Made by a program: the position numbers and the translations under genes. Source: Paraescarpia echinospica (Eukaryota; Annelida; Polychaeta; Sabellida; Siboglinidae). From it: a stretch of 64,000 nucleotides of DNA. This document shows, piece by piece, positions 40,331-53,516 of the stretch. Location of the stretch: the NCBI GenBank assembly GCA_020002185.1, contig CM034536.1:9343284-9407283 (forward strand), written 5' to 3'. A model generated the notes under the pieces. That model searched no databases. It was not told the DNA's origin and saw only the letters and a list, made by a program, of their open reading frames with translations. Every line of letters begins with the position of its first letter. The first letter of the stretch is position 1.

Positions 40331-41395
40331 TGTTCTAGTTAGACTTCCTGTCCGTTGCACGAAGAAAAATGCAGTGTATTTTTGAGAAATTATTTTTTTT
40401 ACAAAATTCACATGCTGTGACATAAATGCATTTGAGTAGGGAGATTTTCATGTGTGATTGTAGAAGGTGTTGACTGTAAAATGGTGGATTTCTAGATGAT
40501 TTGAAAAAGCGGAAGGATATTTGGCAGCAATTTGCCTGTGTGACCTGTTTGCGGAGTAATTCTTGCCGGCATTTGTAAATATTGACGGGTGTCATACATA
40601 CAGGCATTTTACGAGAGCTGGAAGTATGCAATTTTTGTTAAAATCTATCGGCATGTCAATGAGATGATGATAACAGCAGGTGAGAAGTTTAAGCCATTTT
40701 ATAGGTCACATTTTCTTATAATCAGACAAAACGTTAACATGGTCGCCTATGGGAAAACCAACAGTGGGCTGACCCCTGTTGCTCCCATCGGCTCCAATTT
40801 TGAGCCACATTTCCGCTTTTAAAATCCATCTCCGGAGGCTTTAGCGCATTCGTCGTGTATGGATACTTACACACAACCTGACACCATGTCGTAGATGGCT
40901 TTAGATAATCTACGTATTGTTGAGAACAACGAGGCATTTATTTTTGATCAAATAACGCAACAATTGTATTCCTTAATTCCTATTGTCTAAAATACACTAC
41001 TTGGTAAACTAGTCACTAGACTGATCACTAGATTGCAGCACCGACAATCAGCTCTCCCATTCTTCAAAAATCTTCAAGCGCATCTCTTTGAGGCTCCACC
41101 AAAACCCCTTGAGGTTATCAAGCACCTCCAATTGCATCCGAGGCGCCCCGAACAACTCCACCTAGAGAATCTCCAAAAACCTCCAATTGCACCCAAAAAT
41201 GCAAACCCCTTCCCTAAATAGTTGTGGGGCTAATCCTATCACCAGCCCTGCCACCAAAAATACTGGGGGTTTAGCCCCCCCCCCAATCCCCCGGTTCCGA
41301 CGCCTTAGTTATAAAAGTCTATACACACGTATTTCTCTATTTCGGTTGTTGTTGTATGAGTATGGCTGATTATTTAGATTAGCATTACTAGTACA
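40331..41395. other. Gene-free spacer
   Basis: No gene or clear repeat is seen. It includes a CT/CCA-rich patch (41035-41220) and a poly-C run at about 41276-41284. The duplicate is at 51798-52864; the poly-C run differs in length between copies. Confidence 0.5.
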
Positions 41396-41665
41396 TTATA
41401 CAAATATGTAGACAAAATGATGAGGATGGAGGTGATGATGATGATGCACATTATGATGACGACGATGATGGTGGTGATGAAGATTATTATTGTGTTTAGA
41501 ATGACGACGAAGATGTAAACGCCGGTGATGATTATGATAAGGAAGATGGCGATGATGGACATGTTGGTCTTCATCATCGCCATGAATATGATGACGATAA
41601 TGAGGATAATAATAACAATAATAAATTATTAATGATAATAATAAATGATTAATAATAACAATGAG
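41396..41665. repeat. GATGAT/AATAAT trinucleotide-like low complexity
   Basis: Degenerate GAT- and AAT-type repeats, with long open frames on the minus strand only because of composition. The duplicate is at 52865-53133. Confidence 0.75.
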
Positions 41666-42047
41666 AAGTATTGTCCCACTAGTACTTGTCCCACAAGTAG
41701 GGTAGGGTGGGGCATGGAGCCCCCCTTAAGAAAAAATGGGCATATTTAATCATACAGTGAAAATGTTGAGGTTTTTGCGCTTGCACACGATTGCGGGGTA
41801 CCTATTCCATGTTTCACCAAAGGCATTCTGTCATCTGACGGCACTAACTGTTATGATCGTCAATTAAAAAAAATTCCAATGAGGCGTCTTGCCCCATACG
41901 TGGGGCAAGACGCCCTTTAGTGTGGGGCAACCGGCCCCCAGGGGGCGTCTTGCCCCAATGAGAAATTGTGGTGAAACAAACATAAATTTAATCTGCAAAA
42001 TGCGTTGAATAATTTCATATAAGAAATACGAACTTTAGTAAAGCATA

Positions 42048-42602
42048 TTAAATGACATCAGGCAACAGTTGAACACATGGCACAATAATGCACAGTCGAT
42101 CGCTCTCCGATTCACAGTTGGGACACGTGAAAAAGGCCTGTCCCGCGGTCCAATCTTCGTGGGCCCATTTCTTGCACAGTTGACACTGCACCCACACCTC
42201 TCGTGATTTGCTATCTTTGAGTGGCTCTCCGCAGATAATGCAGGGCCATTCTTCCTCCTCGCTACTGGAGCTCACGCGCCTTTTCTTTGCCGTGTGTCTA
42301 TTCACTCCTGTCGCCAGGGACTTCTTCTTGAGCTTGGGTATGCGTTCTTCCTTCGCCTTCTGCATAGCCAACTTGTTCTTATGCGGCGTCGATGTCAGAA
42401 CAGTGGCACACTCGGCAATACGCGATCTTGCACGTGGACGCGATATCTTTAGCAACGGAGATAGCTGCTTTATCAGCTCCTTAACGGTCGACACTCCTGC
42501 GGACGCGGTCGTTGGCGGGCCAGCAGTGGGCGGTGTCGGCCCAGCAGTGGACGGTGGCGGGCCAGCAGTGGACGATGGCGAGCCAGCAGTGGACAATTGC
42601 AC
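42048..42602 (-). pseudogene. C-terminal tail of a pogo/Tigger-like transposase with PHD-like zinc motif
   Basis: 184 residues: an STAGPPP-type repeat (GCCAGCAGTGG units at 42518-42597), a helical basic region, an acidic SSSSEEEE patch, then CIICGEPLKDSKSREVWVQCQLCKKWAHEDWTAG...FTCPNCES. This Cys/His layout is the familiar tail of invertebrate pogo-like transposases; the usual HEDC is HEDW here. The DDE core is missing. The duplicate is at 53517-54071. Confidence 0.6.
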
Positions 42603-42777
42603 TTTAGGGCGATTGAAACCGACAGCCCTTGCAGTGCCTCCTTCAACACATCGTCCCCACAGGCACCCCGGTCCGACTTGCGCTTGTACGTGCGGACCAC
42701 TTCTACAGAAGAAAATATTAGTCAGTAGATGTTCAATCTGTCATAGGCCTATTGCAAATTTGCATTCAAACACATGC

Positions 42778-42852
42778 CGTATTTATTATTTATTTATTTA
42801 TGCCTATTTATTTATATATATATTTATTTGTTTATTTATTTATTTATTTTAT
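42778..42852. repeat. (TTTA)n microsatellite
   Basis: ATTTATTTATT-type run inside the pogo-like fragment. The copy is at 54247-54321. Confidence 0.9.
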
Positions 42853-43962
42853 TTAAACGTATTTATACAGGGTAGGCTAGTACATTCAGATTAAAATACA
42901 GTTTTTCACTGTAGCCCTGTGCTTATACATAATTTATGGAAAAAATACAGGAATAAAACAACAATATATAAATACCATGTTGCAAATACACAGACAATAA
43001 AATAGGACAATTAATATAACAATTACATCATAATATAATGCAATAATTATTGGTAACATAGAATGATATAAAACATAATATACAAATACTGTAAATAAAA
43101 TAATATTTAATTGTAGCTCTAAGGCTAGGCCTTGCACGTTAGCCTATGTTGCATGTGTAAAACAAACAATTAAGAAACGTGGGGTAAGACGCCCCTCAAG
43201 GGGCAAGAAGCCCCCCGGGTCGTCTTGCCCCACGTCGTTGGGGGCGTCTTGCCCCCAATAGGTTTCATGCAGACAAGTGCCGATGGTCAAATTACATTTA
43301 ATTATCGCCCGTTTTGCATGGTAATAATTGAAACTACTGACATAAACGATGCATAAAGTAACGACTATGTGATATCGCACATATAGAGGCTATATTTGGC
43401 GGAGATAAATCGTAGAAATTGGTGGTGCAGAAAAGTTGATAAACAAGTGGAATTACAGATTGATAAGTATTATTCTTGCCTTAATATCATTCATAAAGTT
43501 GCAATAAACACATATTGAGTAGCAGCTGTGCTTAAAGTTAGTTAGTTAAAGTAGTTTAGAACACCTTAGTATAGTGAGTGATAATAGGGTAACTCACTTA
43601 GCCTTCGGTAAGTTGTAAACAAGATTTAACAAACCTGATCATGTGGTAGAATATATAGGAGATAAAGTAACAACCATCAAACTACTTACCTAAGATAATA
43701 TCTGTGTAAGCCAGCACTTGCTAGATATTTTGATTAGGTAGCATTGTTGTTAAAACTAAGCAAGGGCGATAGTCGGGCGGCGTAACGTAACGTAATTGAT
43801 TGTATTTAAATTAGGTCACTACCGGTAATGTTAGCGTTCGTGACAGGATAAATAGTCGGCTGTGTAACTGAAATTTGTAACCTAACGTGTGCTGTAGTAC
43901 ACAGGAAACAGTCTTTATAAAGACTAAGTTAGTTAAGTTATTAAATAAATTCTGATCGGGAT

Positions 43963-45067
43963 ATGGCGCCTTGCAAACGGCAAGTGAAGGCAAAGCGACA
44001 CTTGGTGTGTGATCACTGCCACAGCTGGGTAGATTTTGTATTGTCCGGCTGTGGGAAGTCATGGGCAGAAACCATGGAGGAAGGATTCACCTTTCAGTGC
44101 ATTGGGTGTTGGAAGGTGGAGTGTCTGCAGAAGGAGATAGTTAGGTTGACAGATATTGTGAAGGGAATGGAGATGGGAATTAGCAAGGAGGCAGGTCGAA
44201 TGGAGAGAGACGACAGGGAGAGAGGTGAGAATACCTCAAGACTGAAGGAGAATAGCAGTGGCAAGAAAACTGATGAAAGGAGATTGAGAGGAGGGAAGGT
44301 GATTGGAGGGGAAAATCGACAACAGAAAACGTGACAAGCGTGAAGGTGACAGGGAAGAAAGTGACCGTAGAGAAGGAGGGAGGGAAGATGGGACGGGAGA
44401 GGAAAGAAGAAAATGAGATGGGACGAAAGATGAAGGGACGAAAGGAAGTGAGAGCAAATGTGATAGAAGAGAAGTCGATAAAAAGGACGCTGACAGAAGG
44501 AAAGGTGACAAGAGAAAAAGCGACAGGAAAGAATGGATCGGAAGAGAATGGGACAGGAGAGAAGACGACAGGGGGGAAAGACAACAACCAGACATATGCA
44601 AACCGAAGAAGGTGCTATTCTAAGGCAGTGATTGAGGGGGCAGTGAGGAAAGAGAGGGTGTTTATGGGCGACTCCATTATGAGAAAGACAGACAAGACAC
44701 TGAGCGAGGGGAAAGAAGTCGTTGTTTGTCTACCGGGGGCTAGAATTGAACATGTCACTGACAGGGTAGAGAAGGTATTGGGACATGGCAAGGGGGGTCT
44801 ATACTGGTACATGCAGGAACAAATAATGCAGACAGGGAGGGAACAACTGCGATAGTACAGAAGTATAGACAGTTAGTGAGGAAGCTAAAGAAGACAAGAG
44901 TTGAACAGGTTATTCTGTCAGGAATTTTGCCAGTAATGGGAGGAAAGGGGGCAACGTATAGAAACTGCAAGAGGATGGCGATCAACGCACTAGTTCAGCA
45001 GATGTGTGAAGAAGAGGGGGTGGGATTCACAGATTTATGGGAATACTTTGTTGGGAGGGAAGATATG
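43963..45067 (+). pseudogene. CR1/L2-type LINE ORF1 (zinc finger plus SGNH esterase), copy 1, cut by the gap
   Basis: ATG 43963 opens MAPCKRQVKAKRHLVCDHCHSW with a PHD-like CDHCHSWVDFVLSGC...FQCIGC finger and a short coiled-coil. At about 44330 the frame shifts to a Lys/Glu-rich spacer (44331-44855), then an SGNH-hydrolase domain: catalytic Ser in RVFMGDSIMRK and, after a second shift near 44800, GTNNADREG and VILSGILPVMGGKG. The DGLH segment expected at the end lies in the gap; in copy 2 it is present as RDGLHLSGKG. PHD plus esterase ORF1s are known in CR1/L2 LINEs. Confidence 0.75.
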
Positions 45068-46067
45068 NNNNNNNNNNNNNNNNNNNNNNNNNNNNNNNNN
45101 NNNNNNNNNNNNNNNNNNNNNNNNNNNNNNNNNNNNNNNNNNNNNNNNNNNNNNNNNNNNNNNNNNNNNNNNNNNNNNNNNNNNNNNNNNNNNNNNNNNN
45201 NNNNNNNNNNNNNNNNNNNNNNNNNNNNNNNNNNNNNNNNNNNNNNNNNNNNNNNNNNNNNNNNNNNNNNNNNNNNNNNNNNNNNNNNNNNNNNNNNNNN
45301 NNNNNNNNNNNNNNNNNNNNNNNNNNNNNNNNNNNNNNNNNNNNNNNNNNNNNNNNNNNNNNNNNNNNNNNNNNNNNNNNNNNNNNNNNNNNNNNNNNNN
45401 NNNNNNNNNNNNNNNNNNNNNNNNNNNNNNNNNNNNNNNNNNNNNNNNNNNNNNNNNNNNNNNNNNNNNNNNNNNNNNNNNNNNNNNNNNNNNNNNNNNN
45501 NNNNNNNNNNNNNNNNNNNNNNNNNNNNNNNNNNNNNNNNNNNNNNNNNNNNNNNNNNNNNNNNNNNNNNNNNNNNNNNNNNNNNNNNNNNNNNNNNNNN
45601 NNNNNNNNNNNNNNNNNNNNNNNNNNNNNNNNNNNNNNNNNNNNNNNNNNNNNNNNNNNNNNNNNNNNNNNNNNNNNNNNNNNNNNNNNNNNNNNNNNNN
45701 NNNNNNNNNNNNNNNNNNNNNNNNNNNNNNNNNNNNNNNNNNNNNNNNNNNNNNNNNNNNNNNNNNNNNNNNNNNNNNNNNNNNNNNNNNNNNNNNNNNN
45801 NNNNNNNNNNNNNNNNNNNNNNNNNNNNNNNNNNNNNNNNNNNNNNNNNNNNNNNNNNNNNNNNNNNNNNNNNNNNNNNNNNNNNNNNNNNNNNNNNNNN
45901 NNNNNNNNNNNNNNNNNNNNNNNNNNNNNNNNNNNNNNNNNNNNNNNNNNNNNNNNNNNNNNNNNNNNNNNNNNNNNNNNNNNNNNNNNNNNNNNNNNNN
46001 NNNNNNNNNNNNNNNNNNNNNNNNNNNNNNNNNNNNNNNNNNNNNNNNNNNNNNNNNNNNNNNNNNN
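45068..46067. other. Assembly gap (1000 N)
   Basis: The run is exactly 1000 N, suggesting a placeholder or rounded gap. Open frames spanning it are meaningless. Confidence 1.
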
Positions 46068-46285
46068 CCTGTTTCTGTTTCGGGGAATGCATTATAAATG
46101 TCCTGAACGCCTTCGCCCGCGGTGTGTAACAGCAAATCACGTTTTTGCTTGTCATCGGTGCATCCAGACGCACTGGCCATCCTGTCAAAGTTTTGTATCC
46201 ACTTTTTCCAACGTTCAGCCGTTGTTGAAGGCTCGTTTTGTGCATCGAAGGGCGGTAGTTGGGCCACACTGATCGGAACAGCCAT
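46068..46285 (-). pseudogene. E2 gag start, duplicate copy
   Basis: Same sequence as 34601-34818, truncated by the gap after PETET. Confidence 0.9.
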
Positions 46286-46353
46286 GGTGATTCGGTACGG
46301 TAGGCTGTTGCTTACTTGTAGGCTTAGCAGGTTCGCTTAATTTTCGTCGCCAT

Positions 46354-46522
46354 TGTATGATTGCTGCTTTTAAATGAAACACACCATTTATCAGACTGAA
46401 CGAAACATGGCCGTCGTTTTTATCTGCCCCGACCAGCACCGGAGAAATCCGAAGTCAACGGGATCCGTCCGTAACACATAGGCTACGTATGTATATAACA
46501 TGCAGGGAGCGGCTATATTACA
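46354..46522 (-). repeat. E2 LTR, duplicate copy
   Basis: No difference from 34887-35055 was noticed, whereas the true partner LTR (26108-26275) differs at five positions. This supports recent or allelic duplication. Confidence 0.9.
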
Positions 46523-47514
46523 ACAAGAACAGTATAGCCTAAATCATAATTTAATTAGTTTGACAATTTAACTAAAACGGTTAACGACCCAAAAAGATTA
46601 TTCACTTAAATTAATCGAAAAAAATTCATAGTCCTTTTAATTGTTAATCGCCTTATTCCAGTAAAAATCCTCTGTCATTTACATTATCAGTCAAAAGTTA
46701 TTACACTATCGGGCAGAAGGTTTGTTAGATTATCTTTCGATATTATTGCATTACCTGGCATTTATGAGAGTATCGGTTTGTTTTATCACATTATCGTCAC
46801 GTATTGGCACGTATCGGGCACATAAAAACTGTCTTGAGTCTCGAGTCTTGCATTAGGGTATCAGTTAATGATCACATAATTTGTAACAGGGTTACGGTTA
46901 TAGCAGTGCACTATATCCTAACTCCAATAATATCCCCGCTAGTTGCGCCAATTGGCGCTAGTTACACTAATTGCCACCTCTAGATACTATGACATATTGT
47001 AAATATCCTTTCAGGATATTTTATTTTTATTTCATATTTTAAAACATTGTTTAGTGATAGAGTATAGTCGGTGATGTTTGTGAATACGTCGTTCGTCAGA
47101 CGAGCATTACTCATCTATCGAACTGCCGCTGTCCAGTTGACTAATGTCCGACGCGAAATTGATGTCTAGTTGATGACAGTCAATTAATCTAACACCAATC
47201 GTCGACACCAGATAACAGTCAGCCGTATAGGAAACCGTTTAATAGCCAGTTTGCGGGTGGTCACATTTTCAATCTCTGTGCACGGACGCACGCAAGCCGC
47301 ACGCACGTACGCACGCACGCACACACACCATTCTTATATGGAACTGAATATGAATGTTGTTTTCACATATAGCGTAGGAAATGTTTCACCTTTAGCGGGC
47401 CTCCCTATGTTTCACATTTAGCGTTGATACTTTTTCACGTTTACCGGGCGTACTTTTTTCACATTTAGTGTAATGTTTTCACATATAGCGGAATTTTCAC
47501 ATTTAGCGTAGCTT

Positions 47515-48276
47515 TTATTCACGTTTAGCGGACCTGTCACATTTAGTGGAATTTTCACATTTAGCAGTGCCACAAGCGGCCGACTTAGGCACCACGGAAA
47601 TGTATTCGGTCTCGCTGTCATTCGTGCACATGTAATTCCAAGCCACCCAATGTTTTATGTCATCCAGGCATGCTTCCATTCGACGTAAAACAGCAGCGTA
47701 AGCGGTTGTACTGATATCAAAGTGGGAGTAGAGTTGTAAGTCATCAAAGTAGTGATGGTAGCAAAGGCTATGTTTTCTGAAGATATCGCCAATTGGTTGT
47801 ACATACAACGAGAAGAACAGTGGGCCTAGGGCGGAGCCTTGCGGGACACCTGACGTCAGAGGAGTTGTACCCGAAAATGTGTCGCCAATTACGACGCGCT
47901 GAGTCCGTCCCTGCAGGTACGAGATGTCCCAGTCTAATGCTTTGTCAACAAAGCCGTCGCGCAATCGTAGTCGTCGAATTAAGATGGCATGGTTAATTAT
48001 CTCAAAAGCTGCACTAAAATCGACGAGAACCAGTGATGTGCCTTGTTTGTTGTCCATGGCTGATTGCATGCCATTGGTAACGTATAGTAAAGCCGTTTCT
48101 CTCGAATGGTGTTTTCGATACGCCGATTGGTAGCTGTCATTCATTCCCTGATTGAAGACGTGTGTGGATATTCTAACCGCCACAACTTTCTCAACTACTT
48201 TAGACAAATGTGTGAGATTACTCACTGGACGATAGTTAATCAAGACGTCTTTGTTAAACGATGGCTTCTTCAACAA
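47515..48276 (-). pseudogene. Non-LTR reverse transcriptase fragment, duplicate copy
   Basis: Encodes the same 253 residues as 36048-36809, including the YFDD box. Upstream linker pieces continue to about 48927 and the tail repeat lies at 47357-47572. Confidence 0.75.
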
Positions 48277-49138
48277 AGGGCGGACAATAGCCTGCTTAGC
48301 AGTTTTAGCGTGACCGCGTCTTCAAGAGATGCATCTGTGATCAGTGTTGCAATGGACACAAGACTGGAGGCATTGTCTTTCAGCTGGTTGGCATGTAGAT
48401 GATCTAGCACACAAGTTTTGTTCGTGGTAGCAAATTAATGTTTTTGTGATTTCTTCGGCTGTTGTAGGATGGAAGACATGTATAGGATCTGCGAAACATT
48501 GCTTTTCATCACATGTAGCCAGATCAGTTGATGTGCAAAGTTTTAAGCTTGACAACAATTGATCGATTTTGTGACTAAAGAAATGCGAAACTAGTTCGCA
48601 TTATTCCGCTGCCGAGCTGAATTCCGGATGTAGCTGAGAATTGTGACCACCAAAAGATCTCACCAGACGAAACATAGTGTTGTTGTTAGCGTTTTCTAAA
48701 CGATCTCGAAAATATAATGTTTTTCTCTGCAGTATCAAGGCATTGCATTCATCACGTGATGTGACGTGACGTACAACTGGCGATGAATTTCAAGTTTGGT
48801 TTTCCTCCAAAGATTTTCAAATTTCCGTTTCTTCTCACGGGCATCGTCAATTTCTGCGTCGTACCATGGGTGGGTCGAGTTGTTTCGTGTGTGCAGGGGA
48901 AGGTCGCACAAAGTGGGCCTCCTAAGCTAAAAACAGCACACATTTTCCAAATATTTAAAAATTAACATTTTATTTTCAGAAACATTACGTTCCAACCTTT
49001 AACTAACAACATGTAAACTTCTGATGCAATACGAACAATGTTTATATTGGCAATGGGCGTCTGAAAACACTACCCAGAAACGTGTCTTCAAAAAAACAGG
49101 AAGGCAAAGTGGGCCCCCTTCTGAAACATTGTCGCAAG

Positions 49139-50139
49139 TCACTCATCAGCACACATGTCGCATGTAAATGTATCGCCTTCATGTCCGGCACAGTCCTCAT
49201 GTGCCCACGCTTTGCATTCCCCACATTTGCTGCTTGCGAGGTGTCGCAATGGCTTCGCGGACTTCAACTTGCTTCCACGAGCTATTCCACTCGTGCTGGG
49301 CTGTGACTCGTCATTAGGCGACCTGTTGCTGGCTTTCTTCTTCAGCTCCAATTTTCGTTTGTAGAAGCTGAGTGTGATGATGCAGGTCTTTCCATGTCGG
49401 TGGCTTTTTCTGGGTGTTTGTTCACACACTTTGGGAATAGGCGACACGGTCGTGATGGCTTCTTTGTGGAGATCCTATACCGTTGCCATCGACATTTGTT
49501 GCCAAGTCCATGTTGGCTACCGCTGGGGCCAGCACGTCAGGGGCAGCATTCGATGCCAAACTGCCACATGCTGGAACTGGTGCTAAGTCGATGCCAGTTC
49601 CATTCAGAACAATGACGCCATCTATTATCAGTTTGCCTTTGCGAAACACCGCATGCTTCCGCTCCGCGAAGGCATGTTGCATCTGCGCACGTGCACGTTT
49701 CTTTGTTTCGTAGTCCGCCTTCGTTATATCTTCTAGTACACTCCAGCACCCGCGGTCGGTCTGTTTACGTGGGTCTTGGCGGCAATAGGATCGCGTTTCT
49801 AAGTGGCTTCGTAACAATTGACGCGATGACGGGTCTGCCTGTAGAACTATTGTTGGAGATAGGGCCGAGTCTGTGGCAGTGTTAAACACTCTCCACAGCT
49901 TGTTCAAGTGTGACGATGCCACCAAGGTTGTGTTTGAGGAGTACATCCTTGGCTAGGGTTTTCTTGACATCCTCACCTTTGGATTCCTCGACACCAAACA
50001 CTCTAACACCCCACTCACGACTTCTTCTTCTTTCCATTGAGTTAATTCTCTCCTCATAAATATTCATCCTCGCCCTCGATTCCATTTCTCGTTTCGTTGT
50101 TTCTTTGAGCGACTTCTGTAACTCGTCACTTCTGTCCAT
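49139..50139 (-). pseudogene. PHD-like transposase tail and ORF1-like RRM fragment, duplicate copies
   Basis: 49139-49447 repeats the pogo-like PHD tail of 37672-37980. 49422-50139 repeats the ORF1-like coiled-coil/RRM fragment of 37955-38672, with the same frameshift. Confidence 0.5.
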
Positions 50140-51797
50140 GTTCTCTTTAATCGAGGCAGCATTGAATTCACAGGACGCCTAATGGCGTTCACATTGGCTG
50201 AGCTTATTCCAAACTGCATGCGCTTGAATCGCTTCCTCCCCCAGGGAGTGTGGAAGGTACACAGGTATGATGATTTGTTAGTCAACTTCACATACCAGTA
50301 CCAGTTTCATGTATATGGCAGTAAAGATCAGCTTGTCTCCTAGCTGGCTCTGCACGTTGGCTGATGTGGGTATCTCGTACCTCTCGCGCTTGATAGCTTT
50401 GTTCAATGGTTTTGGGTCTAGGCATATTCGCAACGATCCGTTCCGCTTCTCCGTGATGACCAGATTATGGACCCAGTCAGTTGGCTCGTCTACGCTGGCT
50501 ATTATGCCATCACGTTCTAGCTTGTCGACTGTTTCTTTCAGCTGTGCATGCTTATCATAAGGAACGTTCCGAGGTGCCTGAATGACAGGAGACACACTCG
50601 GGTCTAGTTTGATGTGGTACTCTTTCTCAAACATGCCGGTACCAGTGAAAATGTATATGTACTCAGTGAGCAGATTGTCCTTCGTCAGTGGCTTGTTCTC
50701 TTGAAATACTACTCCATCAATGCGAACACGCTGCACAAGGTTCATAGATTGGCATGCATCCTTCCCTAGTATGGCCATGTTTACAATATCAGTGACAAAG
50801 AACTTCATGAACTCACTTCTTCCTGTCACAGAGCAAGTCACTCGTAGCTGTGTCTCACCTACTGTTATTATTTTTGCATCTCAAATTTATGTCAGAACTG
50901 TTTTGGTCTTTGTTAGACGCTTGCTTAGTTTGACACGACGATACACATTCACCGGTAACACATTTGCCTGTGCTCCAGCTTGAAAGTGACTGAGACAGTG
51001 TCATTAATCTTGGGTTTTGCCTGCCAGGCATTTGCTTGAATGTCACCAATAAACACTATCCCTATCCCAACCGTCCTTCATCTCCTGGACCATCTGTATC
51101 GCCTTGTAATGTGTGAACAGACTTGGAACTCTTCCTGTATCCTCCACCCTGACATACATTTGCAAAATGGTTCATCCCCTGGCATTTTTTGCATTTCTTC
51201 CCTATGCGGGGCATTTACGAGGCGGGTGTTCGTGGCCACAGCATGTACATGGTTGTTTTACCTGTTTAGCGTGCCATTTCCAACTTTTCTTCCCTTTCTA
51301 GATGGCATGGATCTTCTAGTTGCGAGTTGGACATGGCTTGATACTGCTGTTTGCTTGTCTCCGCTGCTCGGCATGTCTAATGCGCGCTGCAGTGACAGGT
51401 CTGCTTCTCACAGTAGCCATGTTCCTGCACAACGCTGTCGCGAACACCAAACACTACTTTGTCGCGTGGCATGTTGTTCCCTTCTTGGAAGTCGCATTTT
51501 GCCGCCCTTGTTCTGAGTTCGATGACCCATTGGCCAATTGTTTCGCTTTCAAGTTGGCCTCTTGTCCAAAACTAGAGACGCTCAAATACGACGTCCTTGC
51601 GCGGCTCGCAATACGCTCGAGGTTTAGCTAAAAACAGTCTTGTAATCTTGACTGTCGTCTGCGGCAGCATACGTGATAGTTTGATGGATTTGCTGTGCCT
51701 CGGGGCCTGCCGTGTGTAGCAAGATTGCCACCTGGGTCTCCTTCGCTTTCTGACCCAGCTCGCAGGCGGCATAATACGTTAGGAACTGTTGTGGTCA
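50064..51797 (-). pseudogene. Ty3/gypsy fragment E4, duplicate copy
   Basis: Same content as 38597-40330. Single-base differences occur, for example at 40097/51564 and 40210/51677. Confidence 0.7.
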
Positions 51798-53516
51798 TGT
51801 TCTAGTTAGACTTCCTGTCCGTTGCACGAAGAAAAATGCAGTGTATTTTTGAGAAATTATTTTTTTTACAAAATTCACATGCTGTGACATAAATGCATTT
51901 GAGTAGGGAGATTTTCATGTGTGATTGTAGAAGGTGTTGACTGTAAAATGGTGGATTTCTAGATGATTTGAAAAAGCGGAAGGATATTTGGCAGCAATTT
52001 GCCTGTGTGACCTGTTTGCGGAGTAATTCTTGCCGGCATTTGTAAATATTGACGGGTGTCATACATACAGGCATTTTACGAGAGCTGGAAGTATGCAATT
52101 TTTGTTAAAATCTGTCGGCATGTCAATGAGATGATGATAACAGCAGGTGAGAAGTTTAAGCCATTTTATAGGTCACATTTTCTTATAATCAGACAAAACG
52201 TTAACATGGTCGCCTATGGGAAAACCAACAGTGGGCTGACCCCTGTTGCTCCCATCGGCTCCAATTTTGAGCCACATTTCCGCTTTTAAAATCCATCTCC
52301 GGAGGCTTTAGCGCATTCGTCGTGTATGGATACTTACACACAACCTGACACCATGTCGTAGATGGCTTTAGATAATCTACGTATTGTTGAGAACAACGAG
52401 GCATTCATTTTTTATCAAATAACGCAACAATTGTATTCCTTAATTCCTATTGTCTAAAATACACTACTTAGTAAACTAGTCACTAGACTGATCACTAGAT
52501 TGCAGCACCGACAATCAGCTCGCCCATTCTCCAAAAATCTTCAAGCGCATCCCTTTGAGGCTCCACCAAAACCCCTTGAGGTTATCAAGCACCTCCAATT
52601 GCATCCGAGGCGCCCCGAACAACTCCACCTAGATAATCTCCAAAAACCTCCGATTGCACCCCAAAATGCAAACCCCTTCCCTAAATAGTTGTGGGGCTAA
52701 TCCTATCACCAGCCCTGCCACCAAAAATACTGGGGGTTTAGCCCCCCCCCCCCAATCCCCCGGTTCCGACGCCTTAGTTATAAAAGTCTATACACACGTA
52801 TTTCTCTATTTCGGTTGTTGTTGTATGAGTATGGCTGATTATTTAGATTAGCATTACTAGTACATTATACAAATATGTACACAAAATGATGAGGATGGAG
52901 GTGATGATGATGATGCACATTATGATGACGACGATGATGGTGGTGATGAAGATTATTATTGTGTTTAGAATGACGACGAAGATGTAAACGCCGGTGATGA
53001 TTATGATAAGGAAGATGGCGATGATGGACATGTTGGTCTTCATCATCGCCATGAATATGATGACGATAATGAGGATAATAATAACAATAATAAATTATTA
53101 ATGATAATAATAAATGATTAATAATAACAATGAGAAGTATTGTCCCACTAGTACTTGTCCCACAAGTAGGGTAGGGTGGGGCATGGAGCCCCCCTTAAGG
53201 GAAAATGGGCATATTTAATCATACAGTGAAAATGTTGAGGTTTTTGCGCTTGCACACGATTGCGGGGTACCTATTCCATGTTTCACCAAAGGCATTCTGT
53301 CATCTGACGGCACTAACTGTTATGATCGTCAATTAAAAAAAATTCCAATGAGGCGTCTTGCCCCATACGTGGGGCAAGACGCCCTTTAGTGTGGGGCAAC
53401 CGGCCCCCAGGGGACGTCTTGCCCCAATGAGAAATTGTGGTGAAACAAACATAAATTTAATCTGCAAAATGCGTTGAATAATTTCATATAAGAAATACGA
53501 ACTTTATTAAAGCATA

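Larger units (their letters stand above)
41670..43262 (-). mobile_element. Pogo-like DNA transposon fragment, left end and transposase tail
   Basis: It begins with TTGTCCCACTAGTACTTG and GTAGGGTAGGGTGGGGC. Subterminal inverted GGGGCAAGACGCC/GGCGTCTTGCCCC motifs cluster at 41890-41960 and 43185-43258. The coding tail at 42048-42602 lies between. A likely right end with CCCACCCTACCTTACTAGTGG is at about 59318-59342, beyond a LINE, so the element would continue across the LINE insertion. Confidence 0.5.
34601..45067 (+). repeat. Long direct repeat, copy 1 (left of the gap)
   Basis: Matches 46068-56086 almost base for base. It contains part of E2 gag, the E2 LTR, LINE and pogo-like fragments, E4 and a LINE ORF1. 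It stops exactly at the N run. Confidence 0.95.

Noticed and set aside
44180..44601. Minus-strand frames rich in SPVTF/SLLSH opposite LINE ORF1
   Set aside because: Antisense of a purine-rich Lys/Glu-coding stretch; the plus strand carries the zinc finger and esterase motifs.
44876..46285. Open frames crossing 45068-46067
   Set aside because: They run through 1000 unknown bases and have no meaning.
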